A program made the position numbers and the translations under genes. Positions 11,858 through 23,208 of a stretch of DNA of 64,000 nucleotides are shown one piece after another (position 1 is the first letter of the stretch; the number at the start of each line of letters is the position of its first letter). Location of the stretch: assembly GCA_009746045.1 (NCBI GenBank), contig RPFO01000299.1:1718307-1782306 (forward strand), given 5' to 3'. The DNA is from Mesostigma viride. Its lineage: Eukaryota; Streptophyta; Mesostigmatophyceae; Mesostigmatales; Mesostigmataceae. Under the pieces are notes generated by a model. The model was not told the origin of the DNA and did not search any database. It was given only the letters and a program-made list of their open reading frames with translations.

Positions 11858-14800
11858 ATGACAACGGCGCCAAGGATGGAGCACGCAAACGCGTTAATGT
11901 CGGCTGGGGGTGGTCTGGTTAGTGGGGAAGAATGGTGGCGCCGATCCAGTAAAGTGGGCAAATTTCGTGCCGCCAAGTCCGTAGAACTACACCCTCTGAA
12001 GCATGTGCAAGCCGATTGTCGGCTGCGGACTCTTAGGGAAGTCGTCGCGACGCAATCGAAGGAGTGGTTGCTGGAGGGTGTAGCAAAGAAGGACCAAGAT
12101 CAAGAACTGCTGAAGGATGTTTGTGCTCGGATCAAGGCGATTTGTTGTGACTTCTTACCAGCACTGGCCCAGGACGAGTTAAATGATGCAAAGGCCTTGT
12201 ACTCTGCAGCCGTTGCGGCGGAGAGCAGCAGGAAACTGAATGAAGTCCTGAACGGACCGACAGCGGCGACAACCGCAGTGAAGCCATCTCTCCCCGATCC
12301 TCCTGCTTTGGCTGAGCCTGAAGCGATAGTTGAAAGGGAGCTAGCGAGGCGTCTATACATCCGAAAGCACGAGGCGCAGCTAGCGGCAAAGAGAGCTGCC
12401 AACAGAGTGGCTAAGGCTGAACAGCAACGTGCCCCGCTTGCCTGCGTAACCAACCAGCCCAAACAGGTAATTAAACAAAGAATACTCATGAACTGCTGTG
12501 TCTTGGTATGCATCCGTTGTGTATGACGAGTGCAGTCAGCAATCTGTAGTGCAACCGTACTTTCTACTCGCCGTATGGCCATCGATAGTTTTCTGATCGA
12601 GTGCATTATTATGTTCCTTCGGATGCTGTGCTTTGTTCTTCATGGTGAACACCACAGCTGGGCGTCCAAAAAGCAAAGAAAACTGCAACCGGCAAGTCGT
12701 CGTCAAAAGCCAAGCCTGCTGCAGTCACCGCCGGGACCATGCAGCTGCCTGCCAGCCTCGAGGCTGAAAGGGCCGCCAAGATTGCAGCTTTGCAGGCCCA
12801 AATCGACGCTATCAACGCGCAGTTCGACCAGCAGATGAGCGCCGTGCCGGCACCCCCTCTCGTGGCCATGCCACCACCACCCATGCCAGGCTGTCCATCT
12901 GCCCCCGTGCTGGCACGTAAGTTCCCTTTTTTTCCCCTTTGGTATACGGGCCTTACTGTTGCTTCATGGAAACTTACAACGTATCAATTTGCCTGTATTT
13001 ACCCTTCAACTTTGTGCATTATTATCTTTATGAAGTCCCACACGTTTTGTGTATGTTGGTTTTCTTTGTGTTTCATTCAAGCTGACTTTTGACTTCTTTA
13101 ATTGCATGTGTCTTTCCTTTTTCATCCAGCCGTGGACCTGGCTGGCACATTGACACCGGTGCTGGTGCCCATCCTGGCACCTGAACCAAATCCAAATGTG
13201 ATGCACTATTCGAAGAATTTATCGCTTCTGCTCGCATGCGAGTCTCCATGTATCGATTCAAAGGCCCTGCCCCAGCCCACTCCGGGGGCTGCTGGTGATG
13301 AACCTGTGACGCTGTTTCCGGTGGTCAGCTCTACTTCGCCCGTGCAGCAGGCCATTCCCTGTAAGTAATATCATATCACTTCCAATCTGGGTTGTTTTAT
13401 TCTTGTCTCTTTTTGCATTGGCATACCTGTATTTTACTTAGCGAGTATCTCAGTTTCTTCACTGACGATGCACTCTAATCTTCTTTTCGCTCAACCTTAT
13501 TAAGACCTTGCTATGTTCGTTTGCCACCATAGCATACATAACCCCCATTCACCAGCAGCTTCCCCGTTTCCCATTTGTAAATGCATTCCCTGTTTGTTTT
13601 TATGATCCCAACAAAGTCTCTCTTTTGCAATTGATGTGTGCAGTGCCTTCGCAGGCTTCTTCAAAGAGGAAGGGCATGACACCAGCGCCAGTTTCCAAGG
13701 CCCGGCGCGGATCAACAGAGACCAAGTCCCCATCTGCAACAAAGGATCCAGTCCTGCCATCGCCGCAGCCTCTAGAAGAGAACATTGCCGTCCTTCCACA
13801 GCCGCCAACAGCACCTAAGACACGTGCTCAGTGCCCACCACCTTCAGATCTGGGGTTGATGCACTACATCAAGGAGGTGCTCCCTCAGGCCACTGTGTTG
13901 CCTCTTCCAACAGAGGTGACAACGACCACCGTACCGGTTGGCACCATCATAGCTCAAAAATGGTTGCTGAAGGCGCGCAAGCAGCTGAGATTGGGGGATG
14001 AGTTGGTGTGGGATGTAGGCCGCATTGCTATGGTCAAGCCACGGAACAAGTCCCCGTGGACGCTTGCGTTTCCTAACGGGGATGAGCCAGAATCAAGGTA
14101 TTGCTTTGATCTGAGGAAATTGCACTACGGTGAGGAGGGGTCTGGCGAGCTCTCATGGGTGATGTTGGGCAATGTTACGGTGAACGACCTGCCTGGAAAG
14201 GCAGAAGAAACGAACACGAGTCAAGTGCCTTCCCCCCCAGATGTGCCAGCCCCACTGCCACCCTCCACGGCCGTGCCAGCCCCTCTGGCCCCACAGCTGC
14301 CACCCTCCACGGCCGTGCCAGCCCCTCCGGCCCCACTGCTACCACCCTACACGGCCGTGCCAGCCCGGCCGGCCCTCCGGCCCCACTGCCACCCTCCACG
14401 GCCGTGCCAGCCCCTCCGGCCCCACTGCCACCGGCCTCCACGGCCGTGCCAGCCCCTCCGGCCCCACTGCCACCCTCCACGGGAGGACCAGAGTCATCGG
14501 TGGAATCCGTGCTTGCCAACATGATGTTGCAGTTGAAAAAAATGCAAGAGGAGCTCGACGAGAAGAACGCCATCATCAACAAACAAGCGGAGAGATCTGC
14601 ACCGACAGAATCCTGCTCAAGCCTACCAATCCCATGTGTAAGTTCCGCAGCTCCTCAGATACGGAAATGTTACCATCTTTATAATTGTGGATGCCTTAAG
14701 TAAGTAAGTAAGTAAGTACTTGCGTGTCATGCGCAAAGGCATGCCACGGAGTACTATGCTAATCTCATTAGAAAAATAATTACACAAAAGTTTAGACAAA

Positions 14801-15022
14801 TATCGTCTGCATCATCCCCCAACCGTTAAGCACTAGATGGGGATGCCTTGATTAGTTTGCATTGCGGTTTTGTCGTGTATTCTTTTTCTGACTACTTGCG
14901 CAACCCAATGGTCCAAACTCTCTGCTGTTTGCGTGCAGGAAAATACCCCGGACAGCGCGGCACAAGCAAAACACTGCGAGCTGCTGAATGGCCAGAAGGC
15001 AGAAGGCATGGCATCAAACTGA
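11858..15022 (+). CDS. CACTA companion (tnpA-like) protein, five exons, one frameshift
   Basis: The inferred exons are 11858-12466, 12658-12916, 13130-13360, 13644-14637 and 14939-15022. All junctions are GT-AG and in phase, and the protein ends GQKAEGMASN. It has a Lys/Glu-rich helical N-terminus, a coiled coil (LEAERAAKIAALQAQIDAINAQ), a basic linker ([17 protein letters not shown]), a globular part (WLLKARKQLRLGDELVWDVG), a Pro-rich repeat (14230-14480) and a second coiled coil (MMLQLKKMQEELDEKNAI). No known catalytic domain is visible. In CACTA elements the second gene usually encodes a DNA-binding partner of the transposase; I assign that role by position. An 8-bp insertion, GGCCGGCC, near 14367 shifts the frame inside the Pro repeat. 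Confidence 0.65.
14238..14480 (+). repeat. Proline-rich coding minisatellite
   Basis: About six copies of a 39-45-bp unit encode PPSTAVPAPPAPL. One copy carries an extra GGCCGGCC, which moves the downstream sequence into another frame. Confidence 0.85.
14709..14784 (-). repeat. Dispersed 75-bp repeat, copy A
   Basis: Inside intron 4 of the CACTA companion gene. Its reverse complement matches 46919-46994 almost base for base (shared core GCATGCCTTTGCGCATGACA). A TAAG microsatellite abuts one end. It could be a short interspersed element fragment; the family was not recognised. Confidence 0.75.
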
Positions 15023-15521
15023 GTCCAGCCAGTTTTGGAATAGCTGTAAGTTTTCACGATCAGGGTGCACAGGATTCCATTTTTTTGCACTACAAAGCGA
15101 TTTTTTTGTCTCGTGTACGAGCGTGATTTTTTACTGTCTCGTCATTTTGGATTTGGTGTACATTTGCACATCCTGCAGCCTTTCTGATTCTGGCCCTGCC
15201 TTGCTCCTTTGTCCTTCTTAATTGTGCTCCTACGTGCAGGAAGACGTAGAACGAAACATGCGGACTCTGAACAGTATGGGAGAGGCATGAGAACTCTTCT
15301 CGTGAAGAATTGTGTGAAGATGTACACAAACTTCCCTGATTCCAAGAATGAATCAGTTTTTCATGTCCCACGTAGCTCCCACAAAAACCAGCATCTTCAT
15401 TAAAACAATAAGTGGAAGCATACATGTGACACTAATTGACATGCCCGGAGGCACGCCGTTCAAGGCCCTCATCATGAAGTACGTTGCCCTAGAGGCAACC
15501 AAGACAAGGGTGGGTGGGTGG

Positions 15522-15943
15522 GGAGCAAAGAAAGAGGCCGACAAAACCAGCCAGAGCGGCTTTTAGTCGCAAAACCTCCCTTATCCCTAGCTAACTGACG
15601 TCATTAAACCCTTATGTTCAGTGGATGCTAGTAAGACGCTAACCGTACAGACCGGGGGTAAAATATCCCGAATCTGCACGGCTAGTATTAAATAATGCGT
15701 AGGTTGTTCTTTTCAGGGGCACTGCACCTCACGCCCCGTTCCGCCCGGGTATAATCAACCCAAGCGCGGAACGCACATTTTATTTAATTCATTTTTCAAC
15801 CATGCACTATATTGCATCTACTAATCACAAAAGCTCTAGCCAAACAGCTACGAGTAAACACTACGACCTATAAGCCGCTCATCCAGCGGCCTCTTGTTCC
15901 CGCATTCACGTATAGAAGAAACTCCGTTCAAAGAACCCCGATT
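15522..15943. repeat. 421-bp direct repeat, copy 1
   Basis: Nearly identical copies are at 16903-17324, 17567-17987 and 18947-19368. All contain GGGTATAATCAACCC and a CCGTTCCGCCCGGGTA stretch. No ORF of note. Confidence 0.9.
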
Positions 15944-16902
15944 CATGTCCCACGTAGCTCCCACAAAAACCAGCATCTTCATTAAAACAATAAGTGGAAG
16001 CATACATGTGACACTAATTGACATGCCCGGAGGCACGCCGTTCAAGGCCCTTCATGAAGTACGTTGCCCAATCACCCCCGCCCTGGCTTTCCCTTGAAGC
16101 CGCACTCCACCTTGCTCGTTGTCACAAGTGACCGCCCTGCCGCAAAACGGGAGCCCCCCACATCGGGAGGCGTGTGCCCGGCGGCTGTGGATGCATGGCC
16201 AGGCCCAAAAAGGCCCAGCGCATTTGCACTGCGATTGCGCACGGCCAGCCTATCATGACCCCTCTCGGGGCCCCGAGTCGGTACCGCTATGGCCGTCTCC
16301 CCATAGACCCGGGGTGCTTCGAGAAAAAACGTGGACCTAGCCCAGGCCCCGCCAGCCCGGATGCCCGAGGCCACAGCCCCAGGCACCTGGCTGAACGAGA
16401 GTCCGTTCAGCCAAGACCGCATTCCCCCCGAGGTTTCTATGCGTGGGGAAAAAATTTCTAGCTTAGGCGCTTTTCCCATCGCCGTCCCCAGCCCCAACCA
16501 CCCCCCCTCGGCGGAAGGCAATTGCAAAGTTTGCTGGCCAGCAGCAATTTCCGAAGAAAAAGCCGCAGGCCGCGGACCGAGACACGGGTCCCCAGTGCCA
16601 GCCATCCGGCTCCAACCCGGGGTGCAAGCATCCCCAGGTACGGAGCACCAGCTCGCGCACTGGGCCGACCAAGCGACAGTTGAGCACCTGTCACGGCATC
16701 CGGCCCACCAAAGACCCCAAGCTGGGGAAAAGGTGCGGACCGGAGGTAATCATTGCCTTTTCTTTTAGTTAACCGGGCGAGGAACTACGCCTGGCCGGTT
16801 AACAACTGGAAGTCTCACCACTGGCCAAGTGGCCAGTGCAACCAGTGCTTTTGGGATTTTGCTCCGCAGCACCCATAGCTGCGGCTGCCGCCGCAACGAC
16901 AA

Positions 16903-17324
16903 CGAGCAAAGAAAGAGGCCGACAAAACCAGCCAGAGCGGCTTTTAGTCGCAAAACCTCCCTTATCCCTAGCTAACTGACGTCATTAAACCCTTATGTTC
17001 AGTGGATGCTAGTAAGACGCTAACCGTACAGACCGGGGGTAAAATATCCCGAATCTGCACGGCTAGTATTAAATAATGCGTAGGTTGTTCTTTTCAGGGG
17101 CACTGCACCTCACGCCCCGTTCCGCCCGGGTATAATCAACCCAAGCGCGGAACGCACATTTTATTTAATTCATTTTTCAACCATGCACTATATTGCATCT
17201 ACTAATCACAAAAGCTCTAGCCAAACAGCTACGAGTAAACACTACGACCTATAAGCCGCTCATCCAGCGGCCTCTTGTTCCCGCATTCACGTATAGAAGA
17301 AACTCCGTTCAAAGAACCCCGATT
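16903..17324. repeat. 421-bp direct repeat, copy 2
   Basis: Closes the first long unit. Followed by 83 bp found nowhere else in the array. Confidence 0.9.
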
Positions 17325-17566
17325 CCCTTTCAGCAAGACATGACTACGAATGTCAGTTGACAGCATGTTTGCTGTGGATGATGTATGCAAGCTGCAACAT
17401 GATATTTCATGTCCCACGTAGCTCCCACAAAAACCAGCATCTTCATTAAAACAATAAGTGGAAGCATACATGTGACACTAATTGACATGCCCGGAGGCAC
17501 GCCGTTCAAAGCCCTTCATGAAGTACGTTGCCCTAGAGGCAACCAAGACAAGGGTGGGTGGGTGGG

Positions 17567-17987
17567 GAGCAAAGAAAGAGGCCGACAAAACCAGCCAGAG
17601 CGGCTTTTAGTCGCAAAACCTCCCTTATCCCTAGCTAACTGACGTCATTAAACCCTTATGTTCAGTGGATGCTAGTAAGACGCTAACCGTACAGACCGGG
17701 GGTAGAATATCCCGAATCTGCACGGCTAGTATTAAATAATGCGTAGGTTGTTCTTTTCAGGGGCACTGCACCTCACGCCCCGTTCCGCCCGGGTATAATC
17801 AACCCAAGCGCGGAACGCACATTTTATTTAATTCATTTTTCAACCATGCACTATATTGCATCTACTAATCACAAAAGCTCTAGCCAAACAGCTACGAGTA
17901 AACACTACGACCTATAAGCCGCTCATCCAGCGGCCTCTTGTTCCCGCATTCACGTATAGAAGAAACTCCGTTCAAAGAACCCCGATT
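17567..17987. repeat. 421-bp direct repeat, copy 3
   Basis: Closes the second short unit. Differs from copies 1 and 2 by one substitution near 17704 (A to G). Confidence 0.9.
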
Positions 17988-18946
17988 CATGTCCCACGTA
18001 GCTCCCACAAAAACCAGCATCTTCATTAAAACAATAAGTGGAAGCATACATGTGACACTAATTGACATGCCCGGAGGCACGCCGTTCAAGGCCCTTCATG
18101 AAGTACGTTGCCCAATCACCCCCGCCCTGGCTTTCCCTTGAAGCCGCACTCCACCTTGCTCGTTGTCACAAGTGACCGCCCTGCCGCAAAACGGGAGCCC
18201 CCCACATCGGGAGGCGTGTGCCCGGCGGCTGTGGATGCATGGCCAGGCCCAAAAAGGCCCAGCGCATTTGCACTGCGATTGCGCACGGCCAGCCTATCAT
18301 GACCCCTCTCGGGGCCCCGAGTCGGTACCGCTATGGCCGTCTCCCCATAGACCCGGGGTGCTTCGAGAAAAAACGTGGACCTAGCCCAGGCCCCGCCAGC
18401 CCGGATGCCCGAGGCCACAGCCCCAGGCACCTGGCTGAACGAGAGTCCGTTCAGCCAAGACCGCATTCCCCCCGAGGTTTCTATGCGTGGGGAAAAAATT
18501 TCTAGCTTAGGCGCTTTTCCCATCGCCGTCCCCAGCCCCAACCACCCCCCCTCGGCGGAAGGCAATTGCAAAGTTTGCTGGCCAGCAGCAATTTCCGAAG
18601 AAAAAGCCGCAGGCCGCGGACCGAGACACGGGTCGCCAGTGCCAGCCATCCGGCTCCAACCCGGGGTGCAAGCATCCCCAGGTACGGAGCACCAGCTCGC
18701 GCACTGGGCCGACCAAGCGACAGTTGAGCACCTGTCACGGCATCCGGCCCACCAAAGACCCCAAGCTGGGGAAAAGGTGCGGACCGGAGGTAATCATTGC
18801 CTTTTCTTTTAGTTAACCGGGCGAGGAACTACGCCTGGCCGGTTAACAACTGGAAGTCTCACCACTGGCCAAGTGGCCAGTGCAACCAGTGCTTTTGGGA
18901 TTTTGCTCCGCAGCACCCATAGCTGCGGCTGCCGCCGCAACGACAA

Positions 18947-19368
18947 CGAGCAAAGAAAGAGGCCGACAAAACCAGCCAGAGCGGCTTTTAGTCGCAAAAC
19001 CTCCCTTATCCCTAGCTAACTGACGTCATTAAACCCTTATGTTCAGTGGATGCTAGTAAGACGCTAACCGTACAGACCGGGGGTAAAATATCCCGAATCT
19101 GCACGGCTAGTATTAAATAATGCGTAGGTTGTTCTTTTCAGGGGCACTGCACCTCACGCCCCGTTCCGCCCGGGTATAATCAACCCAAGCGCGGAACGCA
19201 CATTTTATTTAATTCATTTTTCAACCATGCACTATATTGCATCTACTAATCACAAAAGCTCTAGCCAAACAGCTACGAGTAAACACTACGACCTATAAGC
19301 CGCTCATCCAGCGGCCTCTTGTTCCCGCATTCACGTATAGAAGAAACTCCGTTCAAAGAACCCCGATT
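18947..19368. repeat. 421-bp direct repeat, copy 4
   Basis: Closes the second long unit and the array. The sequence after 19368 differs from that after the other copies. Confidence 0.9.
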
Positions 19369-19499
19369 ATCAATGTAATAAATGCACTGATTGTGAGTCA
19401 TGCCCCTGTTGTAATCATCTTGCATTGTCGTATTTCTGACGGTCCCTGATAACACCATTTTTTTGTCCCAGAATGGCTGGAGAATTCGCCTGTGCATGT

Positions 19500-19880
19500 T
19501 CTTGATTTTCTTGAGATTCTACTCGTTTTTTTGTCCTGAGATTGTCCTGAGATTTTCTTGAGATTCTACTCGTTTTTTTGTCCTGAGATTGTCCTGAGAT
19601 TTTGTCCTGAGATTGTCCTGAGATTTTGTCCTGAGATTTTCACTACAAAGTCAAAATCTCAAGACCTGAGTTTTTCACCAGAAATCTCAGGACCCGAGGT
19701 GTGCACTTACCAGATTTTGTGAAGACGAAAAAAATCAGGAAAAATCAGGACAATCTCAGGAAAAATTAAGAAAAATCTCAAGACAATCTCAAGACAATCT
19801 CAAGATATATCAGGATTTCTCAGGATTTCTCAGGATTTCTCAAAAAAAAACTCAGGACAATCTCAAGATATCTCAGGACG
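19500..19880. repeat. CTGAG/CTCAG inverted repeat cluster
   Basis: The left half (19500-19640) is built of TCCTGAGATT words. The right half (19670-19880) is built of the reverse complement AATCTCAGGA, with variants. The two halves could fold into a long imperfect hairpin. The cluster ends about 70 bp before the start of the DDE-like gene, so it might be its subterminal or 5' region. Confidence 0.75.
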
Positions 19881-19952
19881 AATTTTTTCCGACTTCCTAG
19901 TGTGCTTCTGTCCAAGCACCACCGGGTGTAATACAGTAGATTTCCTATTAAC

Positions 19953-21751
19953 ATGGATGAAGAATGGGATGTGCCAGACCTGGTGGATTCGGATGCGAGT
20001 TCTGAAGCTAGTTGGGGCGTGGATTCTGACGGCTCTGACGACGACCTGCTTCACACGGAAATGGGGCCCGGCACGTCTTCCTCTCGAGCGAAGCGCAGTG
20101 GGAAGAAAGATGGCGCCCGGCTTCTCGCCTCCAAATTGAAGTCCGTTGACAAGGACATCGCCATGCAAGGCCAGGAAGTGCGGTCCGACTTGTGGGGAGC
20201 ATTGCCTCGAGAAGGTGGGCACCGTACTTACCGACACCAGGTCGTGGACTGCCTTTCGAGAGTTCCTGTACAACCAAACGGACCAGCAGCGCATGGCCTC
20301 CCTTTGCGACGTGATCCGGTCGGCCGGCGTGGGCAACATCGAGGTAGAATCCCCTGCCGACGGTGGCCGTTACAAGAAGTACATCATTACCGGCCCTTTA
20401 CACGTGGACGTGGTGATTGCGGGGTGCATGTACACCGTCACCAGTTGTGCATCTGCCATCCGGAAGATGGCCGGCGTTACCCGGGCGACTTGGAACAATC
20501 TGGTGGCGTCGGTCGTGTCAGCGAAGGAGTATTTCCTGACCGTGCATCCCAACGACCTAGCGACTTTCGGTGTTGGTCTGGAGCACGCACCACCTGAGCG
20601 TGATGCTCGGGGGCGTTCGGAGGTTGGCGAACACGCAGCAATGTGGATGCACGAGTTGGTGCAGCAGATCGCAGACCATGACCCGACTCATGCTGGCGTT
20701 GTCTTCATGGACGTCATGTCCATCAAGGAGATGCACGCCATACGTTGAAGCCGTGGTGGCAGAAGCGGGGGAAGGGGCCAAGGTGCTAGGCTACAACGCA
20801 TTCTACCGCATCTGGCGCACCTACTGCAAAGGCGACTACTTCCCAGGGCAGAGGAGCCCGAAGGTGGTGGTATGCCCGCACAACAAGAGCACCGGTCACT
20901 GCGCGGACTGCGTGGAACTGCGCATGCGGCGCCGCGGTGCTTCAACTGAGGCACAACGGAAGTACGTCGACAACCAAATCAAGCAGCATGTCGCTCTGGC
21001 CTGGTTTACCCGCCAGAACTATTGGTTGAGGCGCGAGCTTGCCTGCGCGATGGTGGCCGCTATGTTGACGGCCATTTTGTCGATGAACCTCGACAAGCTG
21101 GATCACGCCAAGACATACTGGCCGAAGCTGGTGGGGGGGCCCGACTCATGGGGCAGCTATGCAGGTGGCATGATGCCGTTCTCGCTCTTCTGTGCGGCCG
21201 TCCATGGGTACAAGGCGATGTGGTTCATCGTTCTCGCATGGGTCCTCATGACCGACAACCTCTCCGGCAGTGTCACCGTCACGATGCTGATGCACATCCT
21301 GGCGCAGTTGATGAGGGACCAGCCATGGAGGAGGGCGGGGCTGCCGCACATGCCCAGGTGTTTGGTCCTGCAACTGGATGGTGGGAGTGTAAACCGGAAT
21401 CACACCGTCTTACTGTTTGCATGGTGGCTCGTACACGTTGGCTTCTTCGACGTCGTCGAAATGCACCGCATGCTCGTGGGCCACACGCACGCCGACCCAG
21501 ATCAGAAATTCGGCGTGCTTGTGGCCTACATGAGACACGCTGTGGCGGGGGGGCCTAGCTTCGTGCACAAGTACCCAACTTTGGAGAGCTGGGTGGCGGC
21601 CATAGAAGAGGCATTCCGTCAGCCTAGTGGTGCAGCTGCGAACTGCAACTCGACCGTCCCCGCTGGCACGGAGGTCAAGGTATTGGGGGTCGTTTACGAT
21701 GTCAGGAACTTTCTCACCACATCATTCCAAAAAGCCATTTTTCCACCCTGA
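19953..21751 (+). CDS. DDE-like (DUF7869-type) transposase-like protein, N-terminal and core part, frameshifted
   Basis: The ATG at 19953 gives an acidic start (MDEEWDVPDLVDSD). Frames change near 20170-20210 and near 20735. Read through, the order is: a Cys cluster (CGPTCGEHCLEKV) with a helical region (SWTAFREFLYNQTDQQRMASL), a mid-region with CPHNKSTGHCADC, and an RNase H-like core ending LQLDGGSVNRNHT...VGHTHADPDQKFG. The QLDxx...GHTHxDxDQ pair is the hallmark of a family of putative integrase/transposase-like proteins (annotated as DUF7869) found in algae, oomycetes and animals. The two slips have no fitting intron borders, so they look like mutations. The frame stops at 21751, shortly after VVYDVRNFL. 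The matching C-terminus lies at about 26385-27910. Confidence 0.65.
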
Positions 21752-21859
21752 AAATTATTCTAGGATAGGCTAATGATTAGTTTTGCCTCAAATTTGGCAC
21801 CAAGGTGCCTAATCAGATACCTTATGGTGGCATGTGGTCAAATAATTTTTTGAGAGTCG

Positions 21860-22480
21860 GCAGCATGGTAACATGGTGACATTTGCTAGCATAAAAATAC
21901 CGAATTTTCAGCACTTTCTGGCATGTATGCGTATATAATGACATCAAATGAACTCAGTTGGGCCTGGAACTTTGCACATGTTATAAACACATCCCATGCA
22001 GCATGCCCACAAAGTTTCAGGCTGGTTGGATCACAAAATGGTGACAGATGCTAGCATAAACACCACAAAAATGCAGTTTTTCAGGGTTTTCCAAGGGTTT
22101 CATCACACATATGCGTATATAATGACACCAAATGAACTCAGTTGGGCGTGGAACTTTGCATATGTTCTAAACACATCCACATCCCATGCAGCATGCCCAC
22201 AAAGTTTCAGGCTGGTTGGATCACAAATTGGTGACAGATGCTAGCATAAACACCACAAAAATGCAGTTTTTCAGGGTTTTCCAAGGGTTTCATCACACAT
22301 TTGCATATATAATGACATCAAATGAACTCAGTTGGACCTGGGACTTGGCACATGTTCGAAACACATCCCATGCAGCCTGCCCACAAAGCTTCAGGCTGGT
22401 TGGATGACAAACTGGTGACAAATGCTAGCATAAATACCACAGAAAAATCAGCTTTCTATTGTTCTTCCAAGGGTTTCATG
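21860..22480 (+). repeat. 184-190-bp tandem repeat, about 3.3 copies
   Basis: Copies are anchored by AAATGAACTCAGTTGG at about 21946, 22130 and 22320. One copy has a 6-bp CACATC gain. The short ORFs across it repeat the same residues. It begins about 110 bp after the DDE-like core. Confidence 0.9.
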
Positions 22481-22907
22481 GCAATCATTCCACCTTGGTG
22501 TACAGAAGGTTCCAAACAACACATCATTACATTATGCATCATATTTACAATGCAGGAAGGCATACTTGGGGGCACATGCCTTTAGTACAATGCATTAATA
22601 ACACAGCTCTAGCCAGCTAGCTAGCTATAAAGTGGCTAATGCCACACCCGGGGGCACGTTCTCACGGCCCTGCATCCTTTTCCTTTTCTTCTTCTCTGCA
22701 TCTGACAGGGGCCTGCCCCCCATCTTCTCATCCACCAGCCTGGTGAGCACCCTGACGTTGGTGACTTGCGTCAGCTACCCTACCCCCATGGCACGCTTGG
22801 CCTTACGCTTGGTGAAGGTGGAGGGGACCGTGGGTGCGACAGTTGGTCTGGGTTTTCATCACCCCCTTCCTCCAGTGCATGCGTGTGCTCGAACGCCTAA
22901 GCAGAGA

Positions 22908-22948
22908 AGCACACACACACACACACACATACACACACACACACACAC
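22908..22948 (+). repeat. (AC)n microsatellite
   Basis: Interrupted AC dinucleotide run. Confidence 0.9.
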
Positions 22949-23019
22949 GTCGATCCCTTACCCACCCACCCACACACACCCACGTACACATGTATCCACC
23001 CACCCATGCATACACGTAG

Positions 23020-23202
<183 letters not shown>

Positions 23203-23208
23203 GTCATA

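Larger units (their letters stand above)
6335..15022. mobile_element. CACTA (EnSpm) DNA transposon with two divergent genes
   Basis: A tnp2-type transposase on the minus strand and a companion coiled-coil gene on the plus strand share a 720-bp spacer, the usual two-gene plan of CACTA elements. A CACTATATGTGGG sequence at 6335, with a second CACTATA 25 bp further on, may mark the left end. No matching inverted end was found on the right, so both limits are tentative; the right coordinate is the stop of the companion gene. Confidence 0.75.
15362..19368. repeat. Array of four tandem units alternating short and long forms
   Basis: The units are 15362-15943 (short), 15944-17324 (long), 17408-17987 (short) and 17988-19368 (long). 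Each starts with the same 125-bp segment (CATGTCCCACGTAGCTCCCA) and ends with the same 421-bp segment (GAGCAAAGAAAGAGGCC to GAACCCCGATT). The middle is 36 bp in short units and about 830 bp in long ones. The second short-long pair repeats the first with only a few substitutions; 83 unique bases (17325-17407) separate the pairs. Long units contain ORFs on both strands (e.g. 16072-16605) that I do not recognise. The 421-bp segment at each end of the long middle looks LTR-like, but no target duplication or TG...CA ends are seen. Confidence 0.85.

Noticed and set aside
15522-19368. Pair of complete LTR retrotransposons in tandem
   Set aside because: The 421-bp repeats lack TG...CA-type ends, target duplications, priming site and gag/pol; kept as an unexplained array.
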